The translations under genes were made by a program, and so were the position numbers. A stretch of 64,000 bases of DNA from assembly GCF_016735695.1 (NCBI RefSeq), contig NZ_JAERQD010000017.1:62001-126000 (forward strand). Reading direction: 5' to 3'. Source of the stretch: Microvirga zambiensis WSM3693 (GTDB lineage: Bacteria; Pseudomonadota; Alphaproteobacteria; Rhizobiales; Beijerinckiaceae). The first letter of the stretch is position 1, and every line of letters starts with the position of its first letter. Below, one piece after another: positions 55,664 to 64,000 of the stretch. The notes under the pieces were generated by a model, which saw only the letters and a list, made by a program, of their open reading frames with translations, did no database searches and was not told the DNA's origin.

Positions 55664-58483
55664 ATGCCGATTACGATTGAAGCGGTTGCCAACGATGACG
55701 GCGAACAGGTGGACGCGTCCACGGTTCGGATCAACGAAAATATCCTAGCCGGTACGCGCGTCGCGAGGCTGACCGGCGTCGCGGAGGGCAATTTCACTAT
55801 TCAGGCTGTCAACAACTTGAGCGGCCGGTATGCGCTTGAGCAGGGTGATGAACCTGGCGAGTGGTTCGTCGTGGTCGGTCCCTATGACGGTCCCCGTTAT
55901 TTCGACTACGACGATGCGGCCTTTCCCAATGGTCTGCACAACGGCTTGAGCTTCCAGTTCATGCAGCAAGGGACTGTGGTGGATGCGGTCTCGCTGAACG
56001 TTCAGCTGAACAACGTTATCGACGAACCAGCCAACCCCGCGCCGACAAATGTCCGCTTTTCCTTGACGAATAGTAAGGAAATCAGAATTCCTGAAGCTGC
56101 CATCACCAATTTTTTCGTAACGGCCAACGATGCAAACACGCTGACCTATTCGCTAGTGAGCAACCCCGGTGCATATTTTTCAATAAACAGTTCAACCGGT
56201 CGGATCAATCAAACCCTCGGCCCTAACTATGAAGCTTTGACAATCAAGTATGTAGATCTCGTTGTTCGTGTCTCGGACGGCACCAATCACGTAGACCAAA
56301 CGCTGCGCGTTCATTTCGAGGATGTGAACGAGGCTCCGACCGAGGTACGTTTCTCGAACGGGCACCCGGTTCGGGAAGGCAAGACGCTCGAAGGGGACAG
56401 TGTCGTTCTCGCGACCGCGATCGACAACGATACGCCCTTAAATTTCCGGCAAAACAAGTTCCGCTTCTCCAATGGAACGGGCACCGATAAGACGATAGAT
56501 CCGAGCGGATTGTTCGAGATCGACCCTGATACGGGTCAGATTACAGCGAACCGAGCATTTGTGGAGGGCGATGAGGGCTCTAAGCAACTGTCCGTGGAAG
56601 CCTATGATCCCACAATTCTGCCTCCTACTAATAATAAAACAACGCCCTTTCCCATCACGGTCATTATCCTGCCCGTGAACCCGGAGCCGAAGGAAATTCG
56701 CTTCGAAAAAACCGGCGAAGCCGCGATCATCATCAATGAGAACACGACGGCGGTCGATAAGGTTATCGCGACCGATGACGACACTACCCTGACCTATGCG
56801 TTCGCGCCGGGCGGCGACGGCGGAGGGTTGTTCGAGATTTCGACCGGGGGCGTCGTCACCCTCAAGAATGGCGTCGATTTCGAGGGGATGGGGGACGACA
56901 AGTTCTTCGATCTCGTCGTTCTAGTCGACGACCCGGTCAACGATCCGGTGCAACAGGTAATGCGCGTCACCATCAAGGACGTCAACGAGAAACCGACGGA
57001 CATATCGCTCTCTCATGACACCATATCCACGGACGCAGTGGGCGGTGACGTCGTCGGTCAGCTGGGCTTCGAGGACCCCGATCTCGATGAGACAGTCGAG
57101 TTCACGATTGCGGACGATCCGAGTGGCTACTTCCGGATCGGCATGGACGGCGATGTCGCTCAGCTGCAGGTGCGGGGAGGCGTAGAGCTGGCCGCCGGCC
57201 GGTATGCCGTGAGGATTCTGGTGACCGACGAGGGTGGGCTGACCCACGACGAAACCTTCACCATCGTCGTCAACCAAGGCAATGTAGCGCCCGTCATCAC
57301 GGGCGTTCCGACCGGCGTCCAAACGGTTCGTGACAGCGGCGCGGTGGTGCGGCCCTTCGATGCGGTCAGCATTTCCGACGTCGGCCGCCTCGTCGTCACC
57401 ATCAAGATGGATCGTCCGGAGAAGGGCACGTTGATCGGCACCGGCGGCACATACGATCCCGCGACCGGCATCTTCCTGATCGAAGGGACCGACAGTGAAG
57501 TCACGGCCGCGCTGAAAGCGCTTCGGTTCGACCCGCGCGACAAGGCGACCGGAGCGGCGGCGGAGGAGACGACCTTCACGATTACCGTGAAAGATTCGCA
57601 GAACAAGACGTCCACAGAATCTCTGAAGGTTTCCGCGACGGCGAATTTCGCCCCCACGGGCATCACGCTCTCCAACGTGACGGTCAAGGAACTCGAAGCG
57701 AGCGGCCGCTCCATTGCGACCCTGTCGGCGACCGATGTCGATGGCGACACGCTCAGCTACAAGATCGTGCTCGCCAACGGCGCCCTCGTCGACACGGACG
57801 GCTACTTCACGGTGAGCAACAACCAGCTTGTGGTTGCCAACGGCACGCTGTTCGATGCCGAGCAGGCGGCATCACGGCCGATCACCCTGCAGGTCAGCGA
57901 CGGCCGCGGCGGCACCGCGACCCAGACTTTCACCATGAACATCTCCGACGTCACCGCCGAGGTGATGACCGAGGCCGATGCCAGCCCGTTCAACGACATC
58001 ATCAAGGGCAGCAAGACGGGCAACTTCAAGGACGTGTTCTTCGGCGGCGCCGGCGACGACAAGCTGTGGGGCGGCTACGGCAACGACACCCTGTGGGGTG
58101 GTGCCGGCAAGGACGTCTTCGTCTTCGACGGCAGGCTCGGCACGTCGGCGACGGACCGGAAGGTGAACTTCGACACGATCAAGGATTACAGCGTCAAGGA
58201 CGACTCGATCTGGCTCGACAACGACCTGTTCAAGGCGAACAAGAAGCTCTACGCCACGATCAAGAAGGGCAGCGAGACCAAGCCTCTGGCGATGGCCTCG
58301 AAGTTCTTCACGGTCGCCGACAAGGCCAAGGACAAGGACGACTACTTCGTCTACGACGCCAAGAAGCGGGTGCTGTACTACGATGCCGACGGCAGCGGCT
58401 CCAAGGCGGCGATCGAGATGGCGACGTTCACCAACAACAAGGCGTTGAAGGGCTTCGGCTACAAGGAGTTCTTCTTCATCTAG
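55664..58483 (+). CDS. Cadherin-like/RTX secreted protein (939 residues)
   Basis: Probable type I-secreted protein. Residues 1-780 contain about six cadherin-like domains with calcium-type junctions (VHFEDVNEAPTEV, VTIKDVNEKPTDI, NISDVTAE). A short RTX block (GGAGDDKLWGGYGNDTLWGG, about 797-816) and a lysine-rich secretion tail ending YKEFFFI follow. The last 440 bases nearly equal the end of the 1254-residue gene. A strong AGGGGAG site precedes the ATG. With only about two RTX nonapeptides it is mainly a cadherin-like stalk with an export tail. Cell adhesion or matrix binding is possible, not shown. Confidence 0.88.
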   Translation: MPITIEAVANDDGEQVDASTVRINENILAGTRVARLTGVAEGNFTIQAVNNLSGRYALEQGDEPGEWFVVVGPYDGPRYFDYDDAAFPNGLHNGLSFQFMQQGTVVDAVSLNVQLNNVIDEPANPAPTNVRFSLTNSKEIRIPEAAITNFFVTANDANTLTYSLVSNPGAYFSINSSTGRINQTLGPNYEALTIKYVDLVVRVSDGTNHVDQTLRVHFEDVNEAPTEVRFSNGHPVREGKTLEGDSVVLATAIDNDTPLNFRQNKFRFSNGTGTDKTIDPSGLFEIDPDTGQITANRAFVEGDEGSKQLSVEAYDPTILPPTNNKTTPFPITVIILPVNPEPKEIRFEKTGEAAIIINENTTAVDKVIATDDDTTLTYAFAPGGDGGGLFEISTGGVVTLKNGVDFEGMGDDKFFDLVVLVDDPVNDPVQQVMRVTIKDVNEKPTDISLSHDTISTDAVGGDVVGQLGFEDPDLDETVEFTIADDPSGYFRIGMDGDVAQLQVRGGVELAAGRYAVRILVTDEGGLTHDETFTIVVNQGNVAPVITGVPTGVQTVRDSGAVVRPFDAVSISDVGRLVVTIKMDRPEKGTLIGTGGTYDPATGIFLIEGTDSEVTAALKALRFDPRDKATGAAAEETTFTITVKDSQNKTSTESLKVSATANFAPTGITLSNVTVKELEASGRSIATLSATDVDGDTLSYKIVLANGALVDTDGYFTVSNNQLVVANGTLFDAEQAASRPITLQVSDGRGGTATQTFTMNISDVTAEVMTEADASPFNDIIKGSKTGNFKDVFFGGAGDDKLWGGYGNDTLWGGAGKDVFVFDGRLGTSATDRKVNFDTIKDYSVKDDSIWLDNDLFKANKKLYATIKKGSETKPLAMASKFFTVADKAKDKDDYFVYDAKKRVLYYDADGSGSKAAIEMATFTNNKALKGFGYKEFFFI

Positions 58484-58497
58484 TTGACGATACGTTA
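58052..58497 (+). repeat. 446-bp RTX 3' cassette, copy B
   Basis: Partner of copy A at 54802-55247, with identical length and no gaps. The similarity continues through the stop codon to TAGTTGACGATACGTTA and ends shortly after. Confidence 0.85.
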
Positions 58498-58509
58498 CAT
58501 CGGAAAATC

Positions 58510-58540
58510 ATGCGCCGTCCTTCTGGGCCGGCGCATTTGT
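58510..58540 (+). terminator. Terminator-like hairpin after the 939-residue RTX gene
   Basis: 8-bp stem ATGCGCCG/CGGCGCAT with an 11-base loop, followed by TTGTTT. Confidence 0.6.
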
Positions 58541-58571
58541 TTCCAGGTAAAGCGGAGGGAGTTGTCCCGAC

Positions 58572-58603
58572 AAAAACCCGTCCCGGATCGCTCCGGAACG
58601 GGT
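58572..58603 (-). terminator. Rho-independent terminator of the minus-strand RTX gene
   Basis: On the minus strand a 12-bp stem (ACCCGTTCCGGA with one wobble) and a GCGA loop are followed by TTTTT. It lies 27 bases after the stop codon of the 547-residue RTX gene. Confidence 0.8.
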
Positions 58604-58629
58604 CTTAGCAGGCCAGGAAGACTATCGCG

Positions 58630-60273
58630 TCAGACGATCAGGAAGTCGGACGCCGTGAGCTTCAGGTTCTTGTCGAGGGTGGCGAATTTGATCGCCGAGA
58701 AGGCCGTGCCGGTGCCGTCCGCATCGTAGGAGAGGGCGCCGGTCGACTTGTTGTAGATGATCCGGTCGCCGGCATCCTTCGCCTTCGATCCGATATAGAA
58801 GGCAGCGGAGGACAGCTTGCTGCTTCCCGCAAGCGCGGTGAAGATGTCGCTTTCCAGCGCGATGCTGTCGTCGCGGGTGGAGAAGGCGACGATCCTGTCG
58901 ACGTTGGCTCCGCCAAGTGCGGTGTCGAAATAGAAGGTGTCGCGGCCGGCTCCTCCCGTGAGGCTGTCGTTTCCAAGGCCGCCATAAAGCTTGTCGTGGC
59001 CGGCGGCGCCATCGAGCTTGTCGCCACCTCCGTGGCCTTCGAGGATGTCGTTGCCGACCAGCCCGTTGAGCGTGTTACGCCCCTCGTGACCGATGAGAAG
59101 ATTGGCCTTGGCATTGCCGGTAAGGTTGATGGCTTTTCCCATGCCGACGGCGTCATCGGCCGCGAGACCTTCGAAGATGCTTTTGGCTGACAGGGTCGTG
59201 GTCTTGGACACCATCCAGCTGTCGATGCCGCCCGTGTCGATCACGACGTCGAGCTTCTCGTTGAACTTGTAGACGTCGTTGCCGTTGCCGCCCATCAGAA
59301 TGTTCGGACCCTCGCCGCCGCCGCCGATCAGGGTGTCGTTGCCAGCGCCACCGTCGAGCACGTCGATACCGTCGCCGCCGTCGAGGTAGTCGTCGCCTGC
59401 ATTGCCGTAGAGCAGATCGCGGCCGACGCCGGCGGTGACGCGCTCGGCATATGCGCTGCCGACGAAGCGGTCGTCCAGGATTGCATCGGTATTGGTATTG
59501 AGATCGACCCTGATGATCTGGTTCGCACGTCCCCAATTCGTGAAGACAACTTTTGAGATGTCGAGATCGACCGCCTCGGATGCCGTCGTGAGCTCGATAG
59601 CATTGGCTTCGCCAGTCGTCGAACCATCGATGTGAGTGAACGAATGGAAGTTACTTGTTCCGGTGGAGAGAACCTTCGCGACGCCATTGCTCGCAAAGCG
59701 CAGTGTGTCGACATTCAGGATTGCCCTGAATTGTGCGGAGCCATGAAGTTCGATCGCATCGTCTTGTGGTCCGGTATTGTCGCCGTGTACGTTTGTCCCG
59801 GATACGAAAACGTCAGTCGCTCCTCCATAAACGAGGAAGGTGTCATTGCCGTCCAAGCCCATGACCGTATCGCTTGCGCCATACACGCCGATCCGGTCGT
59901 TGTTCTGGCCGCCCGTAATCGTGTCGAGACCAGCGAAAAGAAGCCCGAAGGCTGCGGCGCTGCCGGCACGTTGATAGCCCGAAGCAGCAAACGCAGCCCA
60001 AAATGTCGCGAGCGAATTTGGAACTGGGGCGATGTTCTGGACAGCATAAACCTGCTGGCCGTTGGCATCGGTCACGCTGATGCTGGCAATTATGCCTCCA
60101 GTTGGAATACCGTTACTGTAAGCGAAATTCGCGCCGCTGAACGCGATGGTGTAGCCATTGATCAGGTTTTTGAGTGAGAAAAGTTCCGCGGCTGCGTTCT
60201 GAACTGCCGCACCTACCAAAACTTCATCCAGCGAGAGGTTGGGAAAATCGTTGTTGAAATTATAGCGTGCCAT
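58630..60273 (-). CDS. RTX calcium-binding secreted protein (547 residues)
   Basis: Probable type I-secreted protein on the strand opposite to the other three RTX genes. Residues 1-110 form a distinct N-terminal domain (NLINGYTIAFSGANFAYSNG) without a signal peptide. RTX motifs follow at about 115-135 and 285-340 (GNAGDDYLDGGDGIDVLDGG), then a spacer, then a second RTX block at about 395-450. The tail from DTFYFDTALGGANVDRI to ASDFLIV resembles the tails of the 12-16 kb RTX genes more than its neighbours (RIIYNKSTGALSYDADGTG). It has a perfect AGGAGG site 5 bases before the ATG and its own promoter and terminator. Confidence 0.9.
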   Translation of the reverse strand: MARYNFNNDFPNLSLDEVLVGAAVQNAAAELFSLKNLINGYTIAFSGANFAYSNGIPTGGIIASISVTDANGQQVYAVQNIAPVPNSLATFWAAFAASGYQRAGSAAAFGLLFAGLDTITGGQNNDRIGVYGASDTVMGLDGNDTFLVYGGATDVFVSGTNVHGDNTGPQDDAIELHGSAQFRAILNVDTLRFASNGVAKVLSTGTSNFHSFTHIDGSTTGEANAIELTTASEAVDLDISKVVFTNWGRANQIIRVDLNTNTDAILDDRFVGSAYAERVTAGVGRDLLYGNAGDDYLDGGDGIDVLDGGAGNDTLIGGGGEGPNILMGGNGNDVYKFNEKLDVVIDTGGIDSWMVSKTTTLSAKSIFEGLAADDAVGMGKAINLTGNAKANLLIGHEGRNTLNGLVGNDILEGHGGGDKLDGAAGHDKLYGGLGNDSLTGGAGRDTFYFDTALGGANVDRIVAFSTRDDSIALESDIFTALAGSSKLSSAAFYIGSKAKDAGDRIIYNKSTGALSYDADGTGTAFSAIKFATLDKNLKLTASDFLIV

Positions 60274-60278
60274 TGTGG

Positions 60279-60346
60279 CCTCCTGATCAGCCTGCCTCGC
60301 AGGCCCAATGGAACGTAATATAGTTTATATTATTGAGTGCGAGCAA
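60279..60346 (-). promoter_or_regulatory. Promoter, dyad and Shine-Dalgarno site of the 547-residue RTX gene
   Basis: On the minus strand TTGCTC (60346-60341) and TATATT (60322-60317) are 18 bases apart. The -10 is one arm of a perfect dyad AATATA-AAC-TATATT (60331-60317), a possible operator. AGGAGG is at 60284-60279. Confidence 0.55.
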
Positions 60347-60459
60347 ACAGACATTTTGGTTTGGCCGGAATAAAATTACTGGCTCTCTGACAAGCGTTCG
60401 TTGCGGCTCCTCCCCTGGGGTCGAGCCTGTTCCAGAAAAGGAAACGACAGAACCGAAGC

Positions 60460-61716
60460 TTAACAGAACCGCTCCAGCCGGATGATCCGGCATGGCTCTC
60501 CCGCTGTCGCCGCGGGCGCATGTGGCGGTCGCATCAGCAGGGCGTCGGAGCGCTCCAGGATGCTCAGCATGGAGGAATCCTGCATGAGGTGAGGGGTCGC
60601 TACGGGCAGCATCAGGCGCTCGCTGCCGTGAGCCAGGCCGAGAGGCACGTCCTTCAGCGCGAGAGAGGCGCGCATGTAGTCCTGACGCTCCCGGTTGGGC
60701 GGGAGGTCCGCTCCCAGGATCACATCCTCCGTCGGATCGTCCGCAGCGCGCTGGTCGCCCAGCAGAGCGCGGATCGCCGGGATCAGGAAGAGGACGGTGC
60801 AGACGAGAGTCGAGACCGGGTTGCCGGGGAGGCCGAGCAGCAAGGTCGACCCGATGCGTCCGTGCATGAGCGGCTTTCCCGGCCGCAGGGCGACGCGCCA
60901 GAAGCCGAGATCCATGCCTTGCCGGCTCAGAGCCTTCTGCACCAGGTCGTGCTCGCCGACAGAGGCACCGCCGAGCGTGACGAGGATATCGGCGCCGGCA
61001 TCCCGTGCGGCCCGGATGCGCTCGTCGAGGGATTCGAGCGTATCCCGCGCGATGCCGAGATCGATCGCCTCGGCGCCGGCCTTCTCGGCCATCAGCAGGG
61101 TGGCGGGAAGGCTGGAGGCCGTGATCTGGTCCGGCCCCACCGGTTCGCCGGCCCGCACCAGCTCGTCGCCGGTGGCGAGAATGGCGACTTTCGGTCGGCA
61201 GCGCACTGTCACGCTGCCATGGCCCATGGCGGCGGCAAGGGCGATGTGGCGCGAGTCGAGGCGAAGGCCAGCCTGCAGCAACACGTCGCCGGCGCGGAAG
61301 TCGAGACCGGCCGCGCGGATATGACGAGCGGCGCGGGCTGCCTCCTTCACGATCACCTGGTCCCCGGAGCGCTCCGTATCCTCCTGGATCACCACGGCAT
61401 CGGCGCCGTCCGGGACGGGAGCGCCGGTGAAGATCCGCACTGCCTCCATGACTCCGACCGTCCCGGTAAAGCGGGATCCGGCGGCGCTGGTGCCGATGAC
61501 CTTGTATGTTGCCGGAACTGTCGCGCAATCGGCGCTGCGGACCGCGTACCCGTCCATGGCCGAGGCGGGAAAGGGCGGCTGGTCGCGAAGGGCACCGACA
61601 TCCTCGGCGAGAGTACGGCCGGCGCAGGCGGCGAGGGGCACGACTTCGGACCCGAGCGGCCCGGCGACATTCGCCAGCACGCGGGAGAGGGCATCCTCGA
61701 CCGAAATCAGGCTCAT
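60460..61716 (-). CDS. moeA: Molybdopterin molybdenumtransferase MoeA
   Basis: Inserts molybdate into adenylylated molybdopterin to form active Mo cofactor (418 residues). It opens with [18 protein letters not shown], and has the MoeA segment [16 protein letters not shown] (about residues 46-61) and [20 protein letters not shown]. The molybdopterin-binding domain reads [17 protein letters not shown] and [12 protein letters not shown]-terminal domain with [14 protein letters not shown] follows. It overlaps the upstream moaC by 4 bases (ATGA), the end of the trpD-trpC-moaC-moeA operon. Confidence 0.96.
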   Translation of the reverse strand: MSLISVEDALSRVLANVAGPLGSEVVPLAACAGRTLAEDVGALRDQPPFPASAMDGYAVRSADCATVPATYKVIGTSAAGSRFTGTVGVMEAVRIFTGAPVPDGADAVVIQEDTERSGDQVIVKEAARAARHIRAAGLDFRAGDVLLQAGLRLDSRHIALAAAMGHGSVTVRCRPKVAILATGDELVRAGEPVGPDQITASSLPATLLMAEKAGAEAIDLGIARDTLESLDERIRAARDAGADILVTLGGASVGEHDLVQKALSRQGMDLGFWRVALRPGKPLMHGRIGSTLLLGLPGNPVSTLVCTVLFLIPAIRALLGDQRAADDPTEDVILGADLPPNRERQDYMRASLALKDVPLGLAHGSERLMLPVATPHLMQDSSMLSILERSDALLMRPPHAPAATAGEPCRIIRLERFC

Positions 61717-62189
61717 GGCGCCTCAAAATCTCCCGAGCGGCCGCCGCTCTTGCGGCGAAGGCGGATGTTCTCGACACGCATGCCTTTGTCGGCGGCCTTC
61801 ACCATGTCGTAGATCGTCAGGCAGGCGATGGATACGGCAGTGAGTGCCTCCATCTCGACGCCGGTCTGGCCGGACACCTTCACCTCCGCCGTCACCCGCA
61901 CGCCGGGAAGAGTGTCGTCGAGAACGCAATCGACCTTCACCTTCGAGATCAGAAGCGGATGGCAGAGGGGGATGAGTTCGTGCGTGCGCTTCGAGGCCAT
62001 GATTCCGGCAAGCCGGGCGGTGCCGAGCACGTCGCCCTTCTTGGCATCGCCCTGGCGGATCAGGGCCAGGGTCTCCGGCCGCATGATCACGCATCCTTCC
62101 GCGATCGCGGTGCGGCTGGTGACGTCTTTCTCCGAGACGTCGACCATGTTGGCCTCGCCAGCCGCATCGAGATGCGTGAGCGTCGTCAT
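61713..62189 (-). CDS. moaC: Cyclic pyranopterin monophosphate synthase MoaC
   Basis: Molybdenum cofactor enzyme (158 residues) that with MoaA makes cyclic pyranopterin monophosphate from GTP. The conserved [17 protein letters not shown] (about 72-88), [20 protein letters not shown] (about 109-128) and C-terminal [12 protein letters not shown] are present, so it should be active. Both ends overlap neighbours by 4 bases (trpC upstream, moeA downstream), showing tight translational coupling. Joining cofactor genes to trp genes is usual in this bacterial class. Confidence 0.97.
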   Translation of the reverse strand: MTTLTHLDAAGEANMVDVSEKDVTSRTAIAEGCVIMRPETLALIRQGDAKKGDVLGTARLAGIMASKRTHELIPLCHPLLISKVKVDCVLDDTLPGVRVTAEVKVSGQTGVEMEALTAVSIACLTIYDMVKAADKGMRVENIRLRRKSGGRSGDFEAP

Positions 62190-62986
62190 GCGGCTTCGCC
62201 GAACAGGAGCTTGCGGGTGGCAGCCGCCACATCCGCCTGCCGCATCAGACTCTCGCCGACGAGGAAGGTACGGATGTCCACCTTCGTCAGGCGCTCGATG
62301 TCCTGCAGCGTGAAGATCCCGCTTTCGCCGACGACGATGCGGTCGGCGGGAATCAGCGGCGCCAGCTCCTCGCTCACGCCGAGCGAGACCTCGAAGGTGC
62401 GCAGATTCCGGTTGTTGATGCCGACCAGTTTCGTGCCCAGCGGCAGGGCGCGCTCCAGCTCCGCCCGGTCGTGCACCTCGACCAGCACGTCCATGCCGAG
62501 GTCATGCGCCGTATCGATCAACGCGCGGGCCCCGTCGTCGGAGACGCTCGCCATGATCACGAGGATGCAGTCAGCGCCCCAGGCGCGGGCCTCGTAGACC
62601 TGATAGGGCTCGAACAGGAAATCCTTGCGCAGGGCGGGCAGGCCGGAGGCCTCGCGGGCCTGGGCGAGATATTCGGGCCTGCCCTGGAACGAGGGCTCGT
62701 CGGTGAGAACCGAGAGGCAGGTCGCGCCGCCATCAGCATAGGCGCGGGCGAGGCTCGGCGGATCGAAATCGGGTCGGATCAGGCCCTTCGAGGGGCTCGC
62801 CTTCTTCACCTCGGCGATCAGCGCGGGCCGGGCTTCCGCGAGATGACGCTCGATCGCTTTCGCGAAGCCGCGCGGCGGCGAGGCCGCGCGAGCGAGACGC
62901 TCGATCTCCGCCTGTGGGACGGCGGCCTTCGCGGCGGCGATTTCCTGGCGTTTATAGGCTTCGATCTTGCTGAGAACGTCGGCCAT
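62186..62986 (-). CDS. trpC: Indole-3-glycerol phosphate synthase
   Basis: TIM-barrel enzyme of tryptophan synthesis (266 residues), closing carboxyphenylaminodeoxyribulose phosphate to indole glycerol phosphate. Typical segments are [20 protein letters not shown] (about 57-76), [34 protein letters not shown] and [15 protein letters not shown] chose the ATG at 62986 ([12 protein letters not shown]) with GGAA 5 bases upstream; an ATG two codons earlier (62992) is equally possible. No PRAI (TrpF) domain is fused. It lies between trpD and moaC in one operon. Confidence 0.96.
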   Translation of the reverse strand: MADVLSKIEAYKRQEIAAAKAAVPQAEIERLARAASPPRGFAKAIERHLAEARPALIAEVKKASPSKGLIRPDFDPPSLARAYADGGATCLSVLTDEPSFQGRPEYLAQAREASGLPALRKDFLFEPYQVYEARAWGADCILVIMASVSDDGARALIDTAHDLGMDVLVEVHDRAELERALPLGTKLVGINNRNLRTFEVSLGVSEELAPLIPADRIVVGESGIFTLQDIERLTKVDIRTFLVGESLMRQADVAAATRKLLFGEAA

Positions 62987-62997
62987 GACCATTCCGC

Positions 62998-64000
62998 TCA
63001 GGCATTCGAGGTTTTGACGAGGCGCTCCAACGTCGCCTTGGAGGCGCCGCTGTCGAGAGCACGCGATGCACGGTCGAGACCGTCGCGCAGGTTCGCCGCC
63101 TCGTCCGCTATGACGAGGGCGGCGGCCGCGTTGAGGAGCGAGACGTCCCGATAGGGCGTGCGGGCGCCGTCCAGGACGGCGCGCAGCTGTGCCGCGTTGT
63201 GCTCCGGATCGCCGCCGCGAAGTTCGTCCAGCGTCACGGTCGGAAGGCCGACCTCCTCGGGTGTGACGGTAAAGCGCCGGATGGCGCAGTTCTCGAGCGC
63301 CGCCACGAAGGTCGGCCCGGTCGTGGTCATCTCGTCGAGGCCGTCGGACCCGTGCACGGTCCACACCTTGGTGGAGCCGAGCTCCTTCAGAACCTGCGTG
63401 AGCGGCTCGAGCCAAGCCTCTGAAAACACGCCGAGAAGCTGACGCTTGGCGCCGGCGGGATTGGCGAGCGGGCCGAGGAGGTTGAAGATCGTGCGCGTGC
63501 CGAGCTCGACGCGGGTCGGGGCCACATGGCGCATGGCAGCGTGATGGGTCTGCGCGAACATGAAGCAGAGCTTGGTCTCGGCGAGGCAGCTTTGCAGTCC
63601 TTCCGGATCGAGGCCGAGCTTCACACCGAGCGCAGACAGCACATCGGCGGTTCCGGATTTCGAGGAGGCTGCCCGGTTGCCATGCTTGGCGACGGGAACG
63701 CCGCAGGACGCCACGATGATCGAGGCGAGTGTCGAGATGTTGTAGCTGCCCTTGTGGTCGCCGCCGGTGCCGACGATGTCGATCGCATTCTCGGGCGCCT
63801 TGACGCGCAGCATGCGCCCGCGCATGGCCGTGACCGCGCCGACGATTTCGTCGAGAGCCTCACCGCGCACCCGCAGGGCCATCAGGAAGGCGCCGCCCTG
63901 GGCCGGAGTGACTTCGCCGGAGAGCAGGTCGTCGAAGGCATCGCGCGCCTCGTCGCGCGTCAGCGACGCACCGGTGGCAACCTTGGCGAGATACGACTTG
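62998..64000 (-). CDS. trpD: Anthranilate phosphoribosyltransferase (5' end outside the window)
   Basis: Transfers phosphoribosyl from PRPP to anthranilate in tryptophan synthesis. The visible 333 residues start [20 protein letters not shown], so only the first few residues are missing. The PRPP loop [16 protein letters not shown] and the anthranilate-site segment [19 protein letters not shown] are intact, as is DEMTTTGPT. The stop lies 11 bases before the trpC start. The rest of the operon (trpE, trpG) is expected beyond the end of the window. Confidence 0.96.
   Translation of the reverse strand, partial: KSYLAKVATGASLTRDEARDAFDDLLSGEVTPAQGGAFLMALRVRGEALDEIVGAVTAMRGRMLRVKAPENAIDIVGTGGDHKGSYNISTLASIIVASCGVPVAKHGNRAASSKSGTADVLSALGVKLGLDPEGLQSCLAETKLCFMFAQTHHAAMRHVAPTRVELGTRTIFNLLGPLANPAGAKRQLLGVFSEAWLEPLTQVLKELGSTKVWTVHGSDGLDEMTTTGPTFVAALENCAIRRFTVTPEEVGLPTVTLDELRGGDPEHNAAQLRAVLDGARTPYRDVSLLNAAAALVIADEAANLRDGLDRASRALDSGASKATLERLVKTSNA

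Noticed and set aside
43653..60273. A complete type I secretion operon within the RTX island
   Set aside because: No ABC exporter, membrane fusion protein or TolC-like gene is present; the only ABC ATPase in the window is LolD.

Overview
The window is 64 kb of high-GC DNA with the gene order of an alphaproteobacterium of the order Rhizobiales (Hyphomicrobiales). The evidence is the block nuoLMN-birA-rnj-mce-proS-lolCD-dnaE, then rpsB-tsf-pyrH-frr-uppS-cdsA-dxr-rseP-bamA-lpxD-fabZ-lpxA-lpxI-lpxB, then gltA-gltX-comEC-lexA and moeA-moaC-trpC-trpD. A short prolyl-tRNA synthetase without an editing domain, LpxI in place of LpxH, and GAAC-N7-GAAC LexA boxes fit this class. The many RTX proteins suggest a Methylobacteriaceae/Microvirga-like or related genus, but the genus is an inference.

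Layout. 1-5.0 kb: the last three complex I antiporter-like subunits. 5.0-8.3 kb: biotin ligase, RNase J, methylmalonyl-CoA epimerase and a small DUF1467 membrane protein. 8.3-8.76 kb: a non-coding gap with signals for a small RNA on the minus strand. 8.76-12.1 kb: proS and the lipoprotein-release transporter genes lolC and lolD. 12.4-16.6 kb: two secreted RTX proteins, one of them a GH114-type glycosidase fused to an RTX tail. 16.7-22.2 kb: a 33-residue membrane microprotein under two LexA boxes, dnaE, an acetyltransferase and an M24 peptidase. 22.4-37.0 kb: a long run of translation, envelope and lipid A genes. 37.1-43.1 kb: gltA, gltX, comEC and lexA. 43.6-60.3 kb: four large RTX/cadherin-like genes (2572, 1254, 939 and 547 residues). 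60.4-64.0 kb: moeA, moaC, trpC and trpD, which runs off the end.

How the parts fit. The housekeeping genes form an almost continuous syntenic backbone for respiration, protein synthesis, isoprenoid and phospholipid precursors, outer-membrane assembly and lipid A. Two RTX islands interrupt it, between lolD and dnaE and between lexA and moeA. None of the six RTX proteins has a Sec signal. All carry glycine/aspartate nonapeptide repeats and a C-terminal type I secretion region, but no type I transporter genes lie in the window. Near-identical 3' cassettes and internal tandem repeats show that these genes evolve by duplication and recombination.

The most interesting points are the SOS-type promoter over the 33-residue membrane protein (similar in size, topology and regulation to Caulobacter SidA), the GH114-RTX fusion, a four-copy module of about 60 residues in the giant RTX protein, the 446-bp cassette shared by two RTX genes, and the minus-strand RNA candidate upstream of proS.
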